64,000 nucleotides of DNA from the NCBI GenBank assembly GCA_035949375.1, contig DASZIG010000057.1, positions 18,774 through 82,773 of the forward strand, in the 5' to 3' direction. A model generated the notes under the pieces. The model saw only the letters and a program-made list of their open reading frames with translations, had not been told where the DNA came from and ran no database searches. Source of the stretch: Gp13-AA77 sp035949375. Lineage in GTDB: Bacteria > Acidobacteriota > Terriglobia > UBA7540. This document shows, in pieces, positions 1 to 8,378 of this stretch. The translations under genes and the position numbers were made by a program. How positions within the stretch are numbered: the first letter of the stretch is position 1; the number at the start of each line of letters is the position of its first letter.

Positions 1-532
1 CCGAGGGCTCGTGGTGCGCCCCGAGCAGAATCGGGACGCTCGGGCCGTAGACGTCGGTATCCATCAAGCCCACGCTGCGTCCGGCGCAGGCCAGGGCCAC
101 GGCGAGATTGGCGGCCACGGTCGATTTGCCCACGCCGCCCTTGCCGCTCGCGACCGCGATGGTGGCCTTGACGCCCGGCGCGAGCTTCGGGGGTGCGCCG
201 GCGGCGTCGGCGGCCGCGCTCCCATGCCGGGCTCCGGGTGCGCTGGCGGGGCCGGAAGCGCCGGCAGTTTCGGCCGGCGGGCGCGCCACGTGGATTTCCA
301 CTGTGCCGCCCTCCAGGGCCTCGACGGCCTCGTGCACGGCGCGCAGCAATTGCTGTCCGGCAGGCGTCGTGACGCTGATCGGGGGCGGCATTTCGAGGGC
401 CACGGACACGCGCCCGTCGCCGATTTCCACGCCCTTGACGCAGCCGAGCGCGACGATGTCGCGGCCGCTCGCGGCGTCCTTGACGGCGGTTAGAGCCTTC
501 ATCACCTCTTGCGGATGGATGCGTTTGATCAT
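1..532 (-). CDS. mrp: Mrp/ApbC-family iron-sulfur cluster carrier ATPase, 5' part only
   Basis: The gene reads leftward from an ATG at 532 and runs off the window start, leaving about 177 codons. The N-terminal ~90 residues match the MIP18/DUF59-like domain that precedes the ATPase in Mrp proteins (starts MIKRIHPQEVMKAL, with GCVKGVEI and VALEMPPP). After an Ala/Pro-rich linker comes the deviant Walker A, ASGKGGVGKST, then AANLAVALA and the switch segment MDTDVYGPS. Established family role: cytosolic P-loop NTPase that binds and transfers Fe-S clusters. The C-terminal CxxC region lies outside the window. An ATG ten codons further in is a less likely start because it would cut the conserved N-terminal helix. 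Identification is firm; only the 3' end is unseen. Confidence 0.92.
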   Translation of the reverse strand, partial: MIKRIHPQEVMKALTAVKDAASGRDIVALGCVKGVEIGDGRVSVALEMPPPISVTTPAGQQLLRAVHEAVEALEGGTVEIHVARPPAETAGASGPASAPGARHGSAAADAAGAPPKLAPGVKATIAVASGKGGVGKSTVAANLAVALACAGRSVGLMDTDVYGPSVPILLGAHHEPS

Positions 533-595
533 CGGTGTCTTTGGGTAATGCGCCGTGAATCGGCAGGCTTCATTCTGCGGTCCCCGGGGGTCTTT

Positions 596-655
596 GTCAA
601 ACCTGCGAGTGTCAAATCTGCGAATGTCGACCCTGCGGCTGTCAAAGCTGCCGGC
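596..655. repeat. Four 15-bp imperfect tandem repeats upstream of mrp
   Basis: Four consecutive 15-bp units begin at 596, 611, 626 and 641, of the type gtcaaacctgcgagt. They lie about 65 bp upstream of the mrp start codon. Read rightward they would encode a pentapeptide series (VKPAS, VKSAN, VDPAA, VKAAG), but no credible gene contains them. Confidence 0.8.
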
Positions 656-1520
656 CTCCCACGTAGCCTCATCGCTGACCAGGTCCCCGAAAAGCGGATG
701 AGGACGCGCCCGCGGCTCGCCGATCAGTTTGCAGCCGCGGAACGCCTTCGACAAACGGCTCAGCCGCGCCATGCGCCGCGCTCGACGCGCGGATCCGGCG
801 TCCGCAGGCCTGTCTTAGCGGTAGCGCAATTGGTGGGTTCCGGGGTGGCTTTGAGTCTGCTCTTGAACCGCGCTCATTTTTGCAAGCCGTTTCATCTCCG
901 TCACATTCCGGCTTCGCTCGTAGGTCTCGGGGTCGGTCGTGCGGACGCAAACCCGGGCGTGCAAACGCGGCCTCCACCGCACCCAGGGCGCGATTCCACT
1001 AAGTGCTGCCCGCCTCGCTTCGTTCCGGGGGCTCCGGCCGGCGGCGGTCTCCCGCATCAACATGGCGGCGGGGCGGCGGGGCCGCGTCCCCAGCTCAGAA
1101 ACACTGAAATGGTCACCCACCAGCCCGGCACCGCGAGCCCCGGCCGGTGGTACGTCAGGCTGGAGAAGCGCGGCAGGGCTTTGACCCCGAGCGCCAGGTT
1201 CATCCAGTCGGCCGGAGTGCAAAGGCGATGCCTTCACGCTCGCCCGAGGGAAGGCAGCAGGGCGCGATGGCGGTGCGCCGGCAGGGCAAAAGCCGCTCGG
1301 CGTGGAACTCGCTCCGCCACGGGTGGACTTCCAAGCGTTGCGGCGATTGGCGGCGATCCGCCCTGCAGAAACCGATACCGCGAGCCTAATCGAGGGCTAG
1401 CGGAGGTGTCAAGAGTATTCAGCGTTGCGTTGTAGGCTATATGCGCAGGAAGCGCGGGAAAATTGGGACGGGGTGAAGTGGGTCCGGCGAGCCGCGCCCC
1501 TACGCCTGCTCAGCACAAAA
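656..1520. other. Intergenic stretch with no recognisable gene
   Basis: Several long open frames exist on both strands, but their translations are Arg/Pro/Ala-rich, overlap each other, and contain no recognisable motif. They look like chance frames in GC-rich DNA. No RNA gene or clear repeat was recognised here. Confidence 0.6.
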
Positions 1521-1618
1521 AAGGACACCAGGTTGACGAGCATTTCACACCTCCCTGACAACCCGGTCCTTCACGATGCTTAACCTCAGTATGGAGGGCG
1601 GAGAACGCCCTAACTGAG
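1521..1618 (+). promoter_or_regulatory. Structured leader: two consecutive hairpins before a small ORF
   Basis: The first hairpin pairs AAGGAC (1521-1526) and GGTTG (1531-1535) with CAACC (1559-1563) and GTCCTT (1566-1571). The second pairs CTCAGT (1585-1590) with ACTGAG (1613-1618) and, inside it, AGGGCG (1595-1600) with CGCCCT (1606-1611). The second stem ends ten bases before the Shine-Dalgarno of the ORF at 1639. This could be a 5' leader regulating translation or a small RNA. No known riboswitch class was recognised. Confidence 0.4.
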
Positions 1619-1638
1619 AATCATCACGGAGATAAGAA

Positions 1639-1728
1639 ATGCTTAAATCCATTGGTAACGCACTATCGATCATCGCCGCCGCCATGTGCCTGCTCGGCCT
1701 GCTGGTGGCGCTCGCCGGAATCGCGTAG
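1639..1728 (+). CDS. Putative 29-residue hydrophobic membrane peptide
   Basis: ATG at 1639, stop TAG at 1726-1728, 29 residues. A good Shine-Dalgarno (GGAG at 1629-1632) lies six bases before the start. The peptide has a short positive N-terminus (MLKSIGN) followed by about 20 hydrophobic residues, including MCLLGLLVALAG, enough for one membrane helix. Its size and shape resemble small membrane subunits such as KdpF, or type I toxin peptides, but no kdp genes or partner genes are nearby and no motif is diagnostic. The structured leader just upstream and the gene-poor surroundings suggest it is an independent small gene. Chance occurrence cannot be excluded. Confidence 0.4.
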   Translation: MLKSIGNALSIIAAAMCLLGLLVALAGIA

Positions 1729-2183
1729 CCTGTAACAAAACTCCCACCGGCGCGGTCGTCGTAACAGTGGGCGACCAGGCGGGATTTGTTTCCCAGGTAC
1801 CGTTTCGGGGCCAGTTCGGAGAGGGTGACGACCCAGGACTTTGGTCGCGCGGGTAAATATCCTACCCCTCAGCGGGGCGATCATCGCCGATGGGTGTGGG
1901 AAAAGCTGTTTTGTAACGCGTGCCATAAGATCGGGTATGTCGTGTTGGCTTCTGAGACGCCACGCATTTGTCGAAAAGCGCTCAAACGCGCTGCTGGGCG
2001 ATGGTGAAGGAGTGTATGTTCTCCAGGTCGGGGCGCGGGAAAGGGCCAGAGACTCGCTCTCGCCCCGACTTCCTGAGGTCAGCTTGGTCCTCACTTGCCC
2101 GGGGCCCCGACCCGGACTTTCTGCGCGATTTCCCGCCCCCCTCAGCCGAGGGGCTCGGGAATTTGTGACTGGGCGCGCCGGGC
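1729..2183. other. Intergenic, no gene recognised
   Basis: No convincing coding frame. A small hairpin (CCCCTC/GAGGGG, 2138-2153) lies just before the kinase remnant. The missing N-terminal kinase lobe should have been here, but no VAIK, HRD or DFG-like motif is visible in any frame. Confidence 0.5.
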
Positions 2184-2908
2184 GGCATCGAGGAGCCGCT
2201 CACCAAGCCGGGTATCGCGCTGGGCACGGAAGGCTACATGTCGCCGGAGCAGGCACGAGGAGACGCAGTGGACGCCCGCACCGACCTTTTTAGTCTCGGC
2301 GCGGTACTCTACGAGACGGCGACGGGCCGGCAGGCGTTCCCCGGAGACACAATCGCCCTCGCCTTTGACGCATTACTCAACCGGGACCCCATTCTTCCCT
2401 CGCGTTCTAATCCGCAGTTAACGACGGGATTCGACCGCGTCATCAGTATGACCGCGCTTTGGAGCGGTGTCGCAAGACGCTTGAGCTCGATCCCACGTTC
2501 AGTACTGCTCAGGCGCATCTCGCCTGCCTCCTTGCCCGCACTGGCCGCTACGGCGACGCCATTACTGAGGCGCAGAAGTGTTGCTCGCTTCCCGGTGCTG
2601 ATTTGCGGAACAAGTGCACACTCGGACTGGTCTACGCCAATGCGGGCAGAGCTGAGGAAGCCCGGAAAATCGCGGGAGAGCTCGAAAGCCAACGGGAACC
2701 TGGTGCCGTTGTGGCACTTGACTGTATCTATGCCGCCTTGGGAGATCGTGATCATGCTTTCTGGTGGCTGGAAGAGGCTTATAAGGAGAGTGTCAGCAAC
2801 CTTGTGTTCATCAGCGACGCGCCCGCATTCGACAACCTTCACGGCGACCCTCGCTTCGATGATTTACTTCGTCGCATCGGGCTCCGTCCTACAGCCGTAA
2901 CCCTATAG
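2184..2908 (+). pseudogene. Decayed serine/threonine protein kinase with TPR C-terminus
   Basis: Two pieces of one gene in different frames. The first (about 2187-2445) encodes the end of a kinase activation loop and the C-lobe: GTEGYMSPEQARG is the P+1/APE region, and DLFSLGAVLYE carries the subdomain IX Asp. The second, in another frame to the stop at 2908, encodes TPR-like sequence (KTLELDPTFSTAQAHLACLL, GLVYANAGRAEEARKI) ending in the DPRFDDLLRRIGL tail typical of kinase-TPR proteins. The ATP-binding lobe, the catalytic HRD and DFG motifs, and the membrane and linker region are absent. An internal deletion plus frameshift near 2446 best explains this. It cannot encode an active kinase. 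Confidence 0.75.
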
Positions 2909-2980
2909 GGATCGCGGAAACGCTTCGGCGTCTCTTGGAATCCGCGGCTCTTCGTGGAGAGGGCGCGGCAAGCAGCGCCC

Positions 2981-4915
2981 CTACTCCCTCTTCGCGCCCG
3001 GTTTCAGTTCCTGGTCCTTGTACTGAAGCTGGTACAGCTTGAAGTACAGCCCGCGGCGGTCGAGCAGCTCCTGGTGGGTGCCGATCTCGCGCACGCGGCC
3101 CTTGTGCATCACCACGATCCTGGAAGCGCTCTGAATGGTGGAGAGCCGGTGCGCGATCACGAGCGCGGTGCGATTCTCGAGCATCCGGCCGAGCGCCTCG
3201 CGGATCAGGTATTCGGTCTTCGGATCGATGCTGGAGGTGGCCTCGTCCAGGATCAGGATGCGGGGCTGATGCGCGAGAGCGCGCGCGAAGCACAGGAGCT
3301 GCTTCTGGCCGACCGAAAGCGTTACGCCGCGCTCCTTGACGGGCTCATCGAAGACGCCGGGCAGGTTCTCGATAAAGCCGAGAGCGTTCACCTGGCGGGC
3401 GGCCTCGCGTACTTCCTCGTCACTGATCGGCTTCGCACCCGGCGGGGTGTCCAGGCGGATGTTCGAGGCGATGGTCCCCGAAAACAGGAATGAGTCCTGC
3501 AATACCAGTCCGAAGTTGCGCCGCAGATCGGCAAGGCGAAGCTCGCGGATGTCGACGCCGTCGAGCCGGATCGCGCCTTCCTGCACCTCGTAGTAGCGCA
3601 GCAACAGGCTGGTGAGCGTTGTTTTGCCGGCGCCCGTATGGCCGACCACGGCCACGGTCTCGCCCGGCTCAACGGTGAAGCTCACGTCCTCCACCACGCG
3701 GTGCGTGCCGTCGTAGGCAAAGCCGATGCTGCGGAATTCGATGCGCGCGCCCGTGGAGGCGGCGCGGCCATTGCCGCCGGCGTGAGCGTCATCGGAGGCG
3801 GCTGCCGGCACGGCGGCGGACTCGGGGCGGGGCAGCGCCAGGGGCTCGGCGGGATCGTTGATGGTCACGGGCGCATCGAGCAGCTTGAAGATGCGCTCGG
3901 CGCTGGCCATCGCCGCTTGCAGGATGTTGTACTTGTCGCTCAGGTCCTGGATGGGCCGGAAGAAGCGCTGCGAATACTGAATGAAGGCGATGGCCGTGCC
4001 CACAGTGAGGGCGCCGTGCAGGCTCATTCGCCCGCCGCAGTACAGGATAATGGCTACGGCCATGACGCCGAGAAACTCCACGGCGGGAAAGAAGAGGCCA
4101 TAAGCCAGGATGGAGTCCTTGTAGGCCTCCATGTGAACCCGGTTGATCGATTCGAACTCGCGATAACTGCGCTCTTCGCGGTTGAACAGTTGCAGCACGG
4201 CCATGCCGCTCAAGTGTTCCTGAAGATAGGCGTTGATGCGCGCGATGGCCACGCGAATGCGCCGGTAGCTCTCGCGCACCGCCCGGCGAAACCACATGGT
4301 AACCACCACGATAACCGGCAGGACCGAGAAAGTCAGCAGCGCCAGTTGCCAGTTCACCTTGAGCATGATGGCCACGATGCTGAGCAGGGTGAAGATGTCG
4401 CCGAAGATGGCCACCACGCCCGAGGCAAACAGGTCATTCATCACGTCCACGTCCGTGGTGACGCGTGTGACCAGCCGCCCCACCGGGTTGCGGTCATAAA
4501 AGCTGAGCTCCAGACGTTGCAGGTGGGCGAAAATCTCCTTGCGCAGGTCGTACATGACTTTCTGGCCGACGAACTGCATGGCGAAGTCCTGCCCGAACTC
4601 GAGCAGGAACGTCAGGATCACGCTCGGTAGAAAGAGTGCGAGGGCGATCTGAAGGATGCCGACGGCCGGAACCGGGCTGAGGAAATGGGCCAGAAATGCG
4701 GGAAGATGGGCTTGGTGCGTGGGATCAAGATAACGGTCCACTTCCACCTTCAGGAGGTAGGGCGGCACGGCCTGCAACAGCCCGTAGAAGAAGATGGCGA
4801 CGAGCGCCAGCACCACCACGCGCCGGTAAGGGCGCAGATAAGCGAGCAGGCGGCGCATCAGGCGCGAGTCATACGCCTTGCCGAGGACTTCTTCTTCGTG
4901 CAGATTCTCCGCCAT
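2981..4915 (-). CDS. ABC exporter half-transporter (permease-ATPase fusion), second gene
   Basis: 644 residues in the MdlB/MsbA-type layout: six membrane helices in about residues 30-330, then an ATPase domain. Walker A GHTGAGKTT is near residue 421, the signature LSVGQ near 531, Walker B ILILDEATSS near 552, followed by the H-loop IAHRLS. LSVGQ rather than LSGGQ is a mild deviation, common in one half of heterodimeric exporters. An Ala/Asp/Gly-rich linker near residues 370-395 precedes the ATPase domain. A second half-transporter lies upstream on the same strand (5436-7181), so the two probably form a heterodimeric inner-membrane exporter for lipids or drugs. The substrate cannot be told from sequence. 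The two genes are separated by an S23/IVP-type gene between inverted repeats. Confidence 0.93.
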   Translation of the reverse strand: MAENLHEEEVLGKAYDSRLMRRLLAYLRPYRRVVVLALVAIFFYGLLQAVPPYLLKVEVDRYLDPTHQAHLPAFLAHFLSPVPAVGILQIALALFLPSVILTFLLEFGQDFAMQFVGQKVMYDLRKEIFAHLQRLELSFYDRNPVGRLVTRVTTDVDVMNDLFASGVVAIFGDIFTLLSIVAIMLKVNWQLALLTFSVLPVIVVVTMWFRRAVRESYRRIRVAIARINAYLQEHLSGMAVLQLFNREERSYREFESINRVHMEAYKDSILAYGLFFPAVEFLGVMAVAIILYCGGRMSLHGALTVGTAIAFIQYSQRFFRPIQDLSDKYNILQAAMASAERIFKLLDAPVTINDPAEPLALPRPESAAVPAAASDDAHAGGNGRAASTGARIEFRSIGFAYDGTHRVVEDVSFTVEPGETVAVVGHTGAGKTTLTSLLLRYYEVQEGAIRLDGVDIRELRLADLRRNFGLVLQDSFLFSGTIASNIRLDTPPGAKPISDEEVREAARQVNALGFIENLPGVFDEPVKERGVTLSVGQKQLLCFARALAHQPRILILDEATSSIDPKTEYLIREALGRMLENRTALVIAHRLSTIQSASRIVVMHKGRVREIGTHQELLDRRGLYFKLYQLQYKDQELKPGAKRE

Positions 4916-4953
4916 CTGTTTTTACCCGACCGTCCCGAGCGCTTCATTCGGAA

Positions 4954-5391
4954 TGTTCGTAGATCGTGGATCGTAGATCGTTGGCTTTAATCCGAAAGCA
5001 GCGATCGTGCTCGAATCTTCGGCCACCTGTTCTCGTCGCGGTCCCGCTGCACGATTTCCCCGATGGAGCGAAGATAGGCGTTGAGCCAATGCCGCGTCTC
5101 GTTCGACGAACCTCGCGCCATGCGAACGAAGCGCCGGTTCTCAACGAAACTCCTCCGCCCCATCCCCTCCGCGATATTCGCTCCAATGCTGTCGGTCGCT
5201 CGTACCACTTGCTTGCCGACGGTGTCCTTCGCAAAAAAGTCCCACGTGACAACCGCGGACCATATCTGGTCGGCCAGCTTTTCAGCGAGCTGGTATACCC
5301 TGAGTCGCTCAAAACTCGACCGCTCAATTTGCATGTCGGCCCCCAGCGCGAAAGCTGCTGTGCCGGGACAACGATCCACGATCTACGAACA
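4954..5391. mobile_element. Inverted-repeat-bounded cassette carrying an S23/IVP-type gene
   Basis: A perfect 21-bp inverted repeat has one arm at 4954-4974 and the other at 5371-5391. Further partial gatcgtagatcg motifs lie next to both arms. The 396 bp between the arms hold only the four-helix-bundle gene. The unit sits precisely between the two ABC exporter genes. It has the look of a small mobile or repeat-associated cassette. No transposase is inside and no target duplication was identified. Confidence 0.6.
4987..5334 (-). CDS. Four-helix-bundle protein, S23/IVP (23S rRNA intervening-sequence) family
   Basis: About 115 residues from an ATG at 5334; an in-frame ATG at 5379 would add 15 residues, but it lies within the repeat arm and 5334 has a G-rich stretch upstream. 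The conserved core is evident: FERLRVYQLAEKLADQIW, then GKQVVRATDSIGANIAEGMG, RRSFVENRRFVRMARGSSNE and ETRHWL. These are hallmarks of the family (TIGR02436-type) first seen in 23S rRNA intervening sequences and related to the Avd accessory protein of diversity-generating retroelements. The biochemical function of stand-alone members is not settled. Here it is inserted between two ABC exporter genes on the same strand and enclosed by 21-bp inverted repeats, so it is probably not functionally tied to the exporter. Confidence 0.88.
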   Translation of the reverse strand: MQIERSSFERLRVYQLAEKLADQIWSAVVTWDFFAKDTVGKQVVRATDSIGANIAEGMGRRSFVENRRFVRMARGSSNETRHWLNAYLRSIGEIVQRDRDENRWPKIRARSLLSD

Positions 5392-5435
5392 ACGATCTAC
5401 GCACCAGTAGCAAGAAGCCACTGACCACGGACCCC

Positions 5436-7181
5436 TCACGCTTCGAGTTCCAGTTCCTCCTCAATTAACTGCCGACGGTACAATTCCGCGTAGTATCCGT
5501 CCTGATCGAGAAGCGCGGCGTGGGTGCCTCGCTCGACGATCTCGCCGTCGCGCAGCACCACGATTTCGTCGGCGTTCTGGACGGTCGAAACGCGATGCGA
5601 AATCAGGAGGGTGGTTCGCCCGGCCACCACCCCGGCCAATTCCTGCAGGATCTTCTCTTCCGTGCCGGTATCGACGCTCGAGAGCGCATCATCAAGAATC
5701 AGAATGCGCGGATCACGAATCAGGGCGCGGGCGATTGCGGTGCGTTGCTTCTGCCCGCCGGAGAGCGTGAGGCCGCGCTCGCCCACCACCGTCTCAAATC
5801 CCTTCGGGAAGTCGCGAATCTCCGCCAAGATATTGGCGACGGAAGCGGCGCGCTCTGCTCCGGCCGGGCCGGCGTCCGGCGCGCCGAACTTTATGTTCTC
5901 AAGGATGGAATCGCTGAACAGAAACGTCTCCTGCGGCACGAATCCGATGCTGTGGCGCAGCAGCGCCAGCGAAATCCGCCGCACCGGGACGCCGTCAATC
6001 AGGAGGGTCCCCTCGGGCGCGTCCCAGAGACGCGGGATCAGGCTTACCAGAGTCGATTTTCCCGCGCCGGTCTCGCCCACAATCGCCACCGTGCGTCCGG
6101 CAGGAATGTGCAGATCGATGTTCTTCAAGACCGGGCGGCCGTCGTATGCGAAAGTCAGATTGCGAAATTCGATCTCACCGCGCAGGGCCCTCAGGGGCTC
6201 GGCCGCTGCGTCGCGGTCGTCAATGTCGGGCTTCGCCAGGAAAATCTGCCACAAGCGTCCGAGCGACGCCAGGCCGCGCTGCACCAAATTCGTCACCCAG
6301 CCGAGCGCGATGATCGGCCAGATCAGGTACATCATGTAGACGTTGAACGCGGCGAGCGTCCCCACCGAAATCCGCCCCTCGAGCACGTGGTGACCGCCAA
6401 TCACCAGGATCAGCATGAAGGCGATGGAAAACATCAGGGCCAGCACGGGCCAGAGGAAGCTCGAGATCCAGATCAGGCCTTTATTGCGGCGCACCATCTC
6501 CTGGTTCATGTCATCAAACAGCGCCATCTCGGGTTCTTCCTGGCAGAAAGAGCGCACCACGCGCACGCCGGAGAGGTTCTCGCGCACGCGCTCGGTCAGC
6601 TCGGAATAGAGGGCCTGGATGCGCTCGAAGCGATCGTGAATCCTCTGTCCGAACACCTTCACCAGAATCGAGACCACGGGCAGCGGAATGAGGGCGACCA
6701 GCGTGAGCCGCCAGTCGAGGTGGACCATGAGGGCCACCGTGGCCACGCCCACCACCACGGTGCTGGCCGAGTACATGATGCCCGGGCCCACCAGGTTGCG
6801 GACGGCGTTGAGGTCGTTGGTGAGCTTCGACATCAGGTCGCCTGTGCGGGTCTCGTTGTAATAGCGCTGCGAGAGCTTTTCGAGGTGGGAGAACAGGTCG
6901 TTGCGCAGATCGTACTCAACGTCGCGCGAGATCCCGATCAGAATCCAGCGCATCCAGAACTGAAAGACCGCCTTCACGAGCGCCACGGCGAGCATCAGCG
7001 CTGCCAGGGACAGGAGCCTCTGGGCAGGCGCCGAACCGGACAGGCTGTCGATGCCGTCCTTGATGATGAGAGGAACGATCACTCCGACCAGTTGCGAGAC
7101 GGTGAGGGTCAGAAAGCCCAGTACGTACCGTTTCTTGTAGCGGGCCAGGTAGGAGAGAAGCGGGCTGAGACGTCGAAACAT
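5436..7181 (-). CDS. ABC exporter half-transporter (permease-ATPase fusion), first gene
   Basis: 581 residues, MdlA/MsbA-like. The transmembrane domain spans about residues 15-310 (GFLTLTVSQLVGVIVPLIIK; MYLIWPIIALGWVTNLVQRG). The ATPase has Walker A GETGAGKST near residue 367, signature LSGGQKQR near 471, Walker B ILILDDALSSVDT near 492, and H-loop ISHRVS. Walker B is followed by Asp rather than the catalytic Glu (LDD instead of LDE), the usual mark of the degenerate half in a heterodimeric exporter; the partner at 2981-4915 keeps LDE. The two proteins therefore probably pair, with one fully catalytic site. Confidence 0.93.
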   Translation of the reverse strand: MFRRLSPLLSYLARYKKRYVLGFLTLTVSQLVGVIVPLIIKDGIDSLSGSAPAQRLLSLAALMLAVALVKAVFQFWMRWILIGISRDVEYDLRNDLFSHLEKLSQRYYNETRTGDLMSKLTNDLNAVRNLVGPGIMYSASTVVVGVATVALMVHLDWRLTLVALIPLPVVSILVKVFGQRIHDRFERIQALYSELTERVRENLSGVRVVRSFCQEEPEMALFDDMNQEMVRRNKGLIWISSFLWPVLALMFSIAFMLILVIGGHHVLEGRISVGTLAAFNVYMMYLIWPIIALGWVTNLVQRGLASLGRLWQIFLAKPDIDDRDAAAEPLRALRGEIEFRNLTFAYDGRPVLKNIDLHIPAGRTVAIVGETGAGKSTLVSLIPRLWDAPEGTLLIDGVPVRRISLALLRHSIGFVPQETFLFSDSILENIKFGAPDAGPAGAERAASVANILAEIRDFPKGFETVVGERGLTLSGGQKQRTAIARALIRDPRILILDDALSSVDTGTEEKILQELAGVVAGRTTLLISHRVSTVQNADEIVVLRDGEIVERGTHAALLDQDGYYAELYRRQLIEEELELEA

Positions 7182-7289
7182 GATGGAAGCCGGTCGATGC
7201 GCCGGTGAGCGTGCACGCCACCGGTCCGTGACTATTAATTATAGGGGACGGCTTCGACCGGTGGCCAGAGACCGACTGGTGGCTGGACC

Positions 7290-7344
7290 AGGTCGGGTTC
7301 AGGCTGCCACCCGAGGTCCGGCAGGCGCCTGCCAACCTGACCTA
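7290..7344. terminator. Inverted repeat in the ABC operon / exported protein intergenic gap
   Basis: AGGTCGGGTT with AGGC on the left pairs imperfectly with GCCT and AACCTGACCT on the right. A 14-bp palindrome GGCAGGCGCCTGCC lies at 7320-7333. There is no U-tract. The flanking genes diverge, so this may be an operator or repeat rather than a terminator. Confidence 0.25.
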
Positions 7345-7480
7345 CCTTTCGGCTGCGGCAAGCATCCTAGTCGAGGGGTGCGAACCACCCTTTTTGCTTT
7401 GACGAGGCCCGGTATTTGATGGTGAAATGATCGGGTGGGCGTCGGGCACACCCGCAGACACCAGTATTGAGGCAGAGAGA

Positions 7481-8227
7481 ATGGACAAGAAGCTTTTCGG
7501 TACCTGCACTCTCGCGCTGGCCGTGGCAATGAGCGCTCCGCTGCTGCGAGCGCAAGACCAGCAGAATCAACCGGCGCCAGCCGCGCAACCGGCGGCGCCG
7601 CCGGCGCAGCAACTGGCGCAGCCGGATCAGCCCGCCGACCAGCCTGCCGATCAGCCGAACGGCACGCAGATCGTGATACCGGAAGGGACTGAGTTCAAAC
7701 TGCAGCTTCACAGCAGCTTGAATTCGAAGACGACCAAGGCCGGCGACCGCGTCCTGACAACGCTCCTCGACCCCGTCGCGGTGGAGGACGAGGACGTGCT
7801 CGGCAAGGGTATCCGCGTCGATGGTCACGTGAGCGAGGTCAAAGAAGCGGCCCGGCGCGGCCGGGGCGGTGATCTGATGGTGATTTTTGACACCATCGAA
7901 ATGCCGAGTGGCGAGAAGGTGGCGATTCAGGGCTCGCTTACGGAGGTTTTTTCAGCCACGAGCGGCGGCAGTCAAAAGGTAGGGCCCGAAGGCGATCTCA
8001 AGGGTAACGGCGCGTCGCACAAGGAACAGGCGGCGCTGATCCTGGCGCCCGCGGCGCTGGGCGCGGCGGGCGGTCTCGCTCCCGGCATAGCCGGAGCCGG
8101 AGCCGGCATCGCCATGGCTTACTTCCTCCCGCATGGGAAACAGGCGACGTTGCTCGCGGGCTCGCTCATCGGCATGCGCCTCGACCGCGACGTCACGATC
8201 ACGATGCCCGGCCAAGACGCGAAATGA
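7481..8227 (+). CDS. Exported protein of unknown function with a C-terminal Gly/Ala-rich hydrophobic segment
   Basis: The ATG at 7481 was chosen because it follows a purine-rich Shine-Dalgarno (gagaga) and begins a clean signal peptide (MDKKLFGTCTLALAVAMSAP, cleavage near LLRAQ). An ATG at 7427 would place 18 non-signal residues in front. Next is a Gln/Pro/Ala linker with DQPADQPADQP repeats. The core has IPEGTEFKLQLHSSLNSKT and later GDRVLTTLLDPVAV and FDTIEMPSGEKVAIQG, a TrbI/VirB10-like beta-fold pattern seen in many acidobacterial envelope proteins (inference from pattern only). A Gly/Ala-rich hydrophobic stretch (LGAAGGLAPGIAGAGAGIAM) near residues 190-225 may insert in a membrane. Role unknown. 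Confidence 0.75.
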   Translation: MDKKLFGTCTLALAVAMSAPLLRAQDQQNQPAPAAQPAAPPAQQLAQPDQPADQPADQPNGTQIVIPEGTEFKLQLHSSLNSKTTKAGDRVLTTLLDPVAVEDEDVLGKGIRVDGHVSEVKEAARRGRGGDLMVIFDTIEMPSGEKVAIQGSLTEVFSATSGGSQKVGPEGDLKGNGASHKEQAALILAPAALGAAGGLAPGIAGAGAGIAMAYFLPHGKQATLLAGSLIGMRLDRDVTITMPGQDAK

Positions 8228-8378
8228 TCTTTCGGATGACCCGCTGTCGCTGCCCCTGGGTGGTCATGCCGGCATAGAGCGGCGTCTGGGCGAGCGTGCA
8301 AACCGCCCCGATTCTTCGACCGTTTTCGCACCTCAAGTTTCCAATGCCATAACCGCGACCAACGCCGTGCCGGTGTCG

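Noticed and set aside
509..1435. A 308-codon rightward open frame after mrp
   Set aside because: Low-complexity translation overlapping other frames, no motif, starts inside the mrp gene. Treated as chance.
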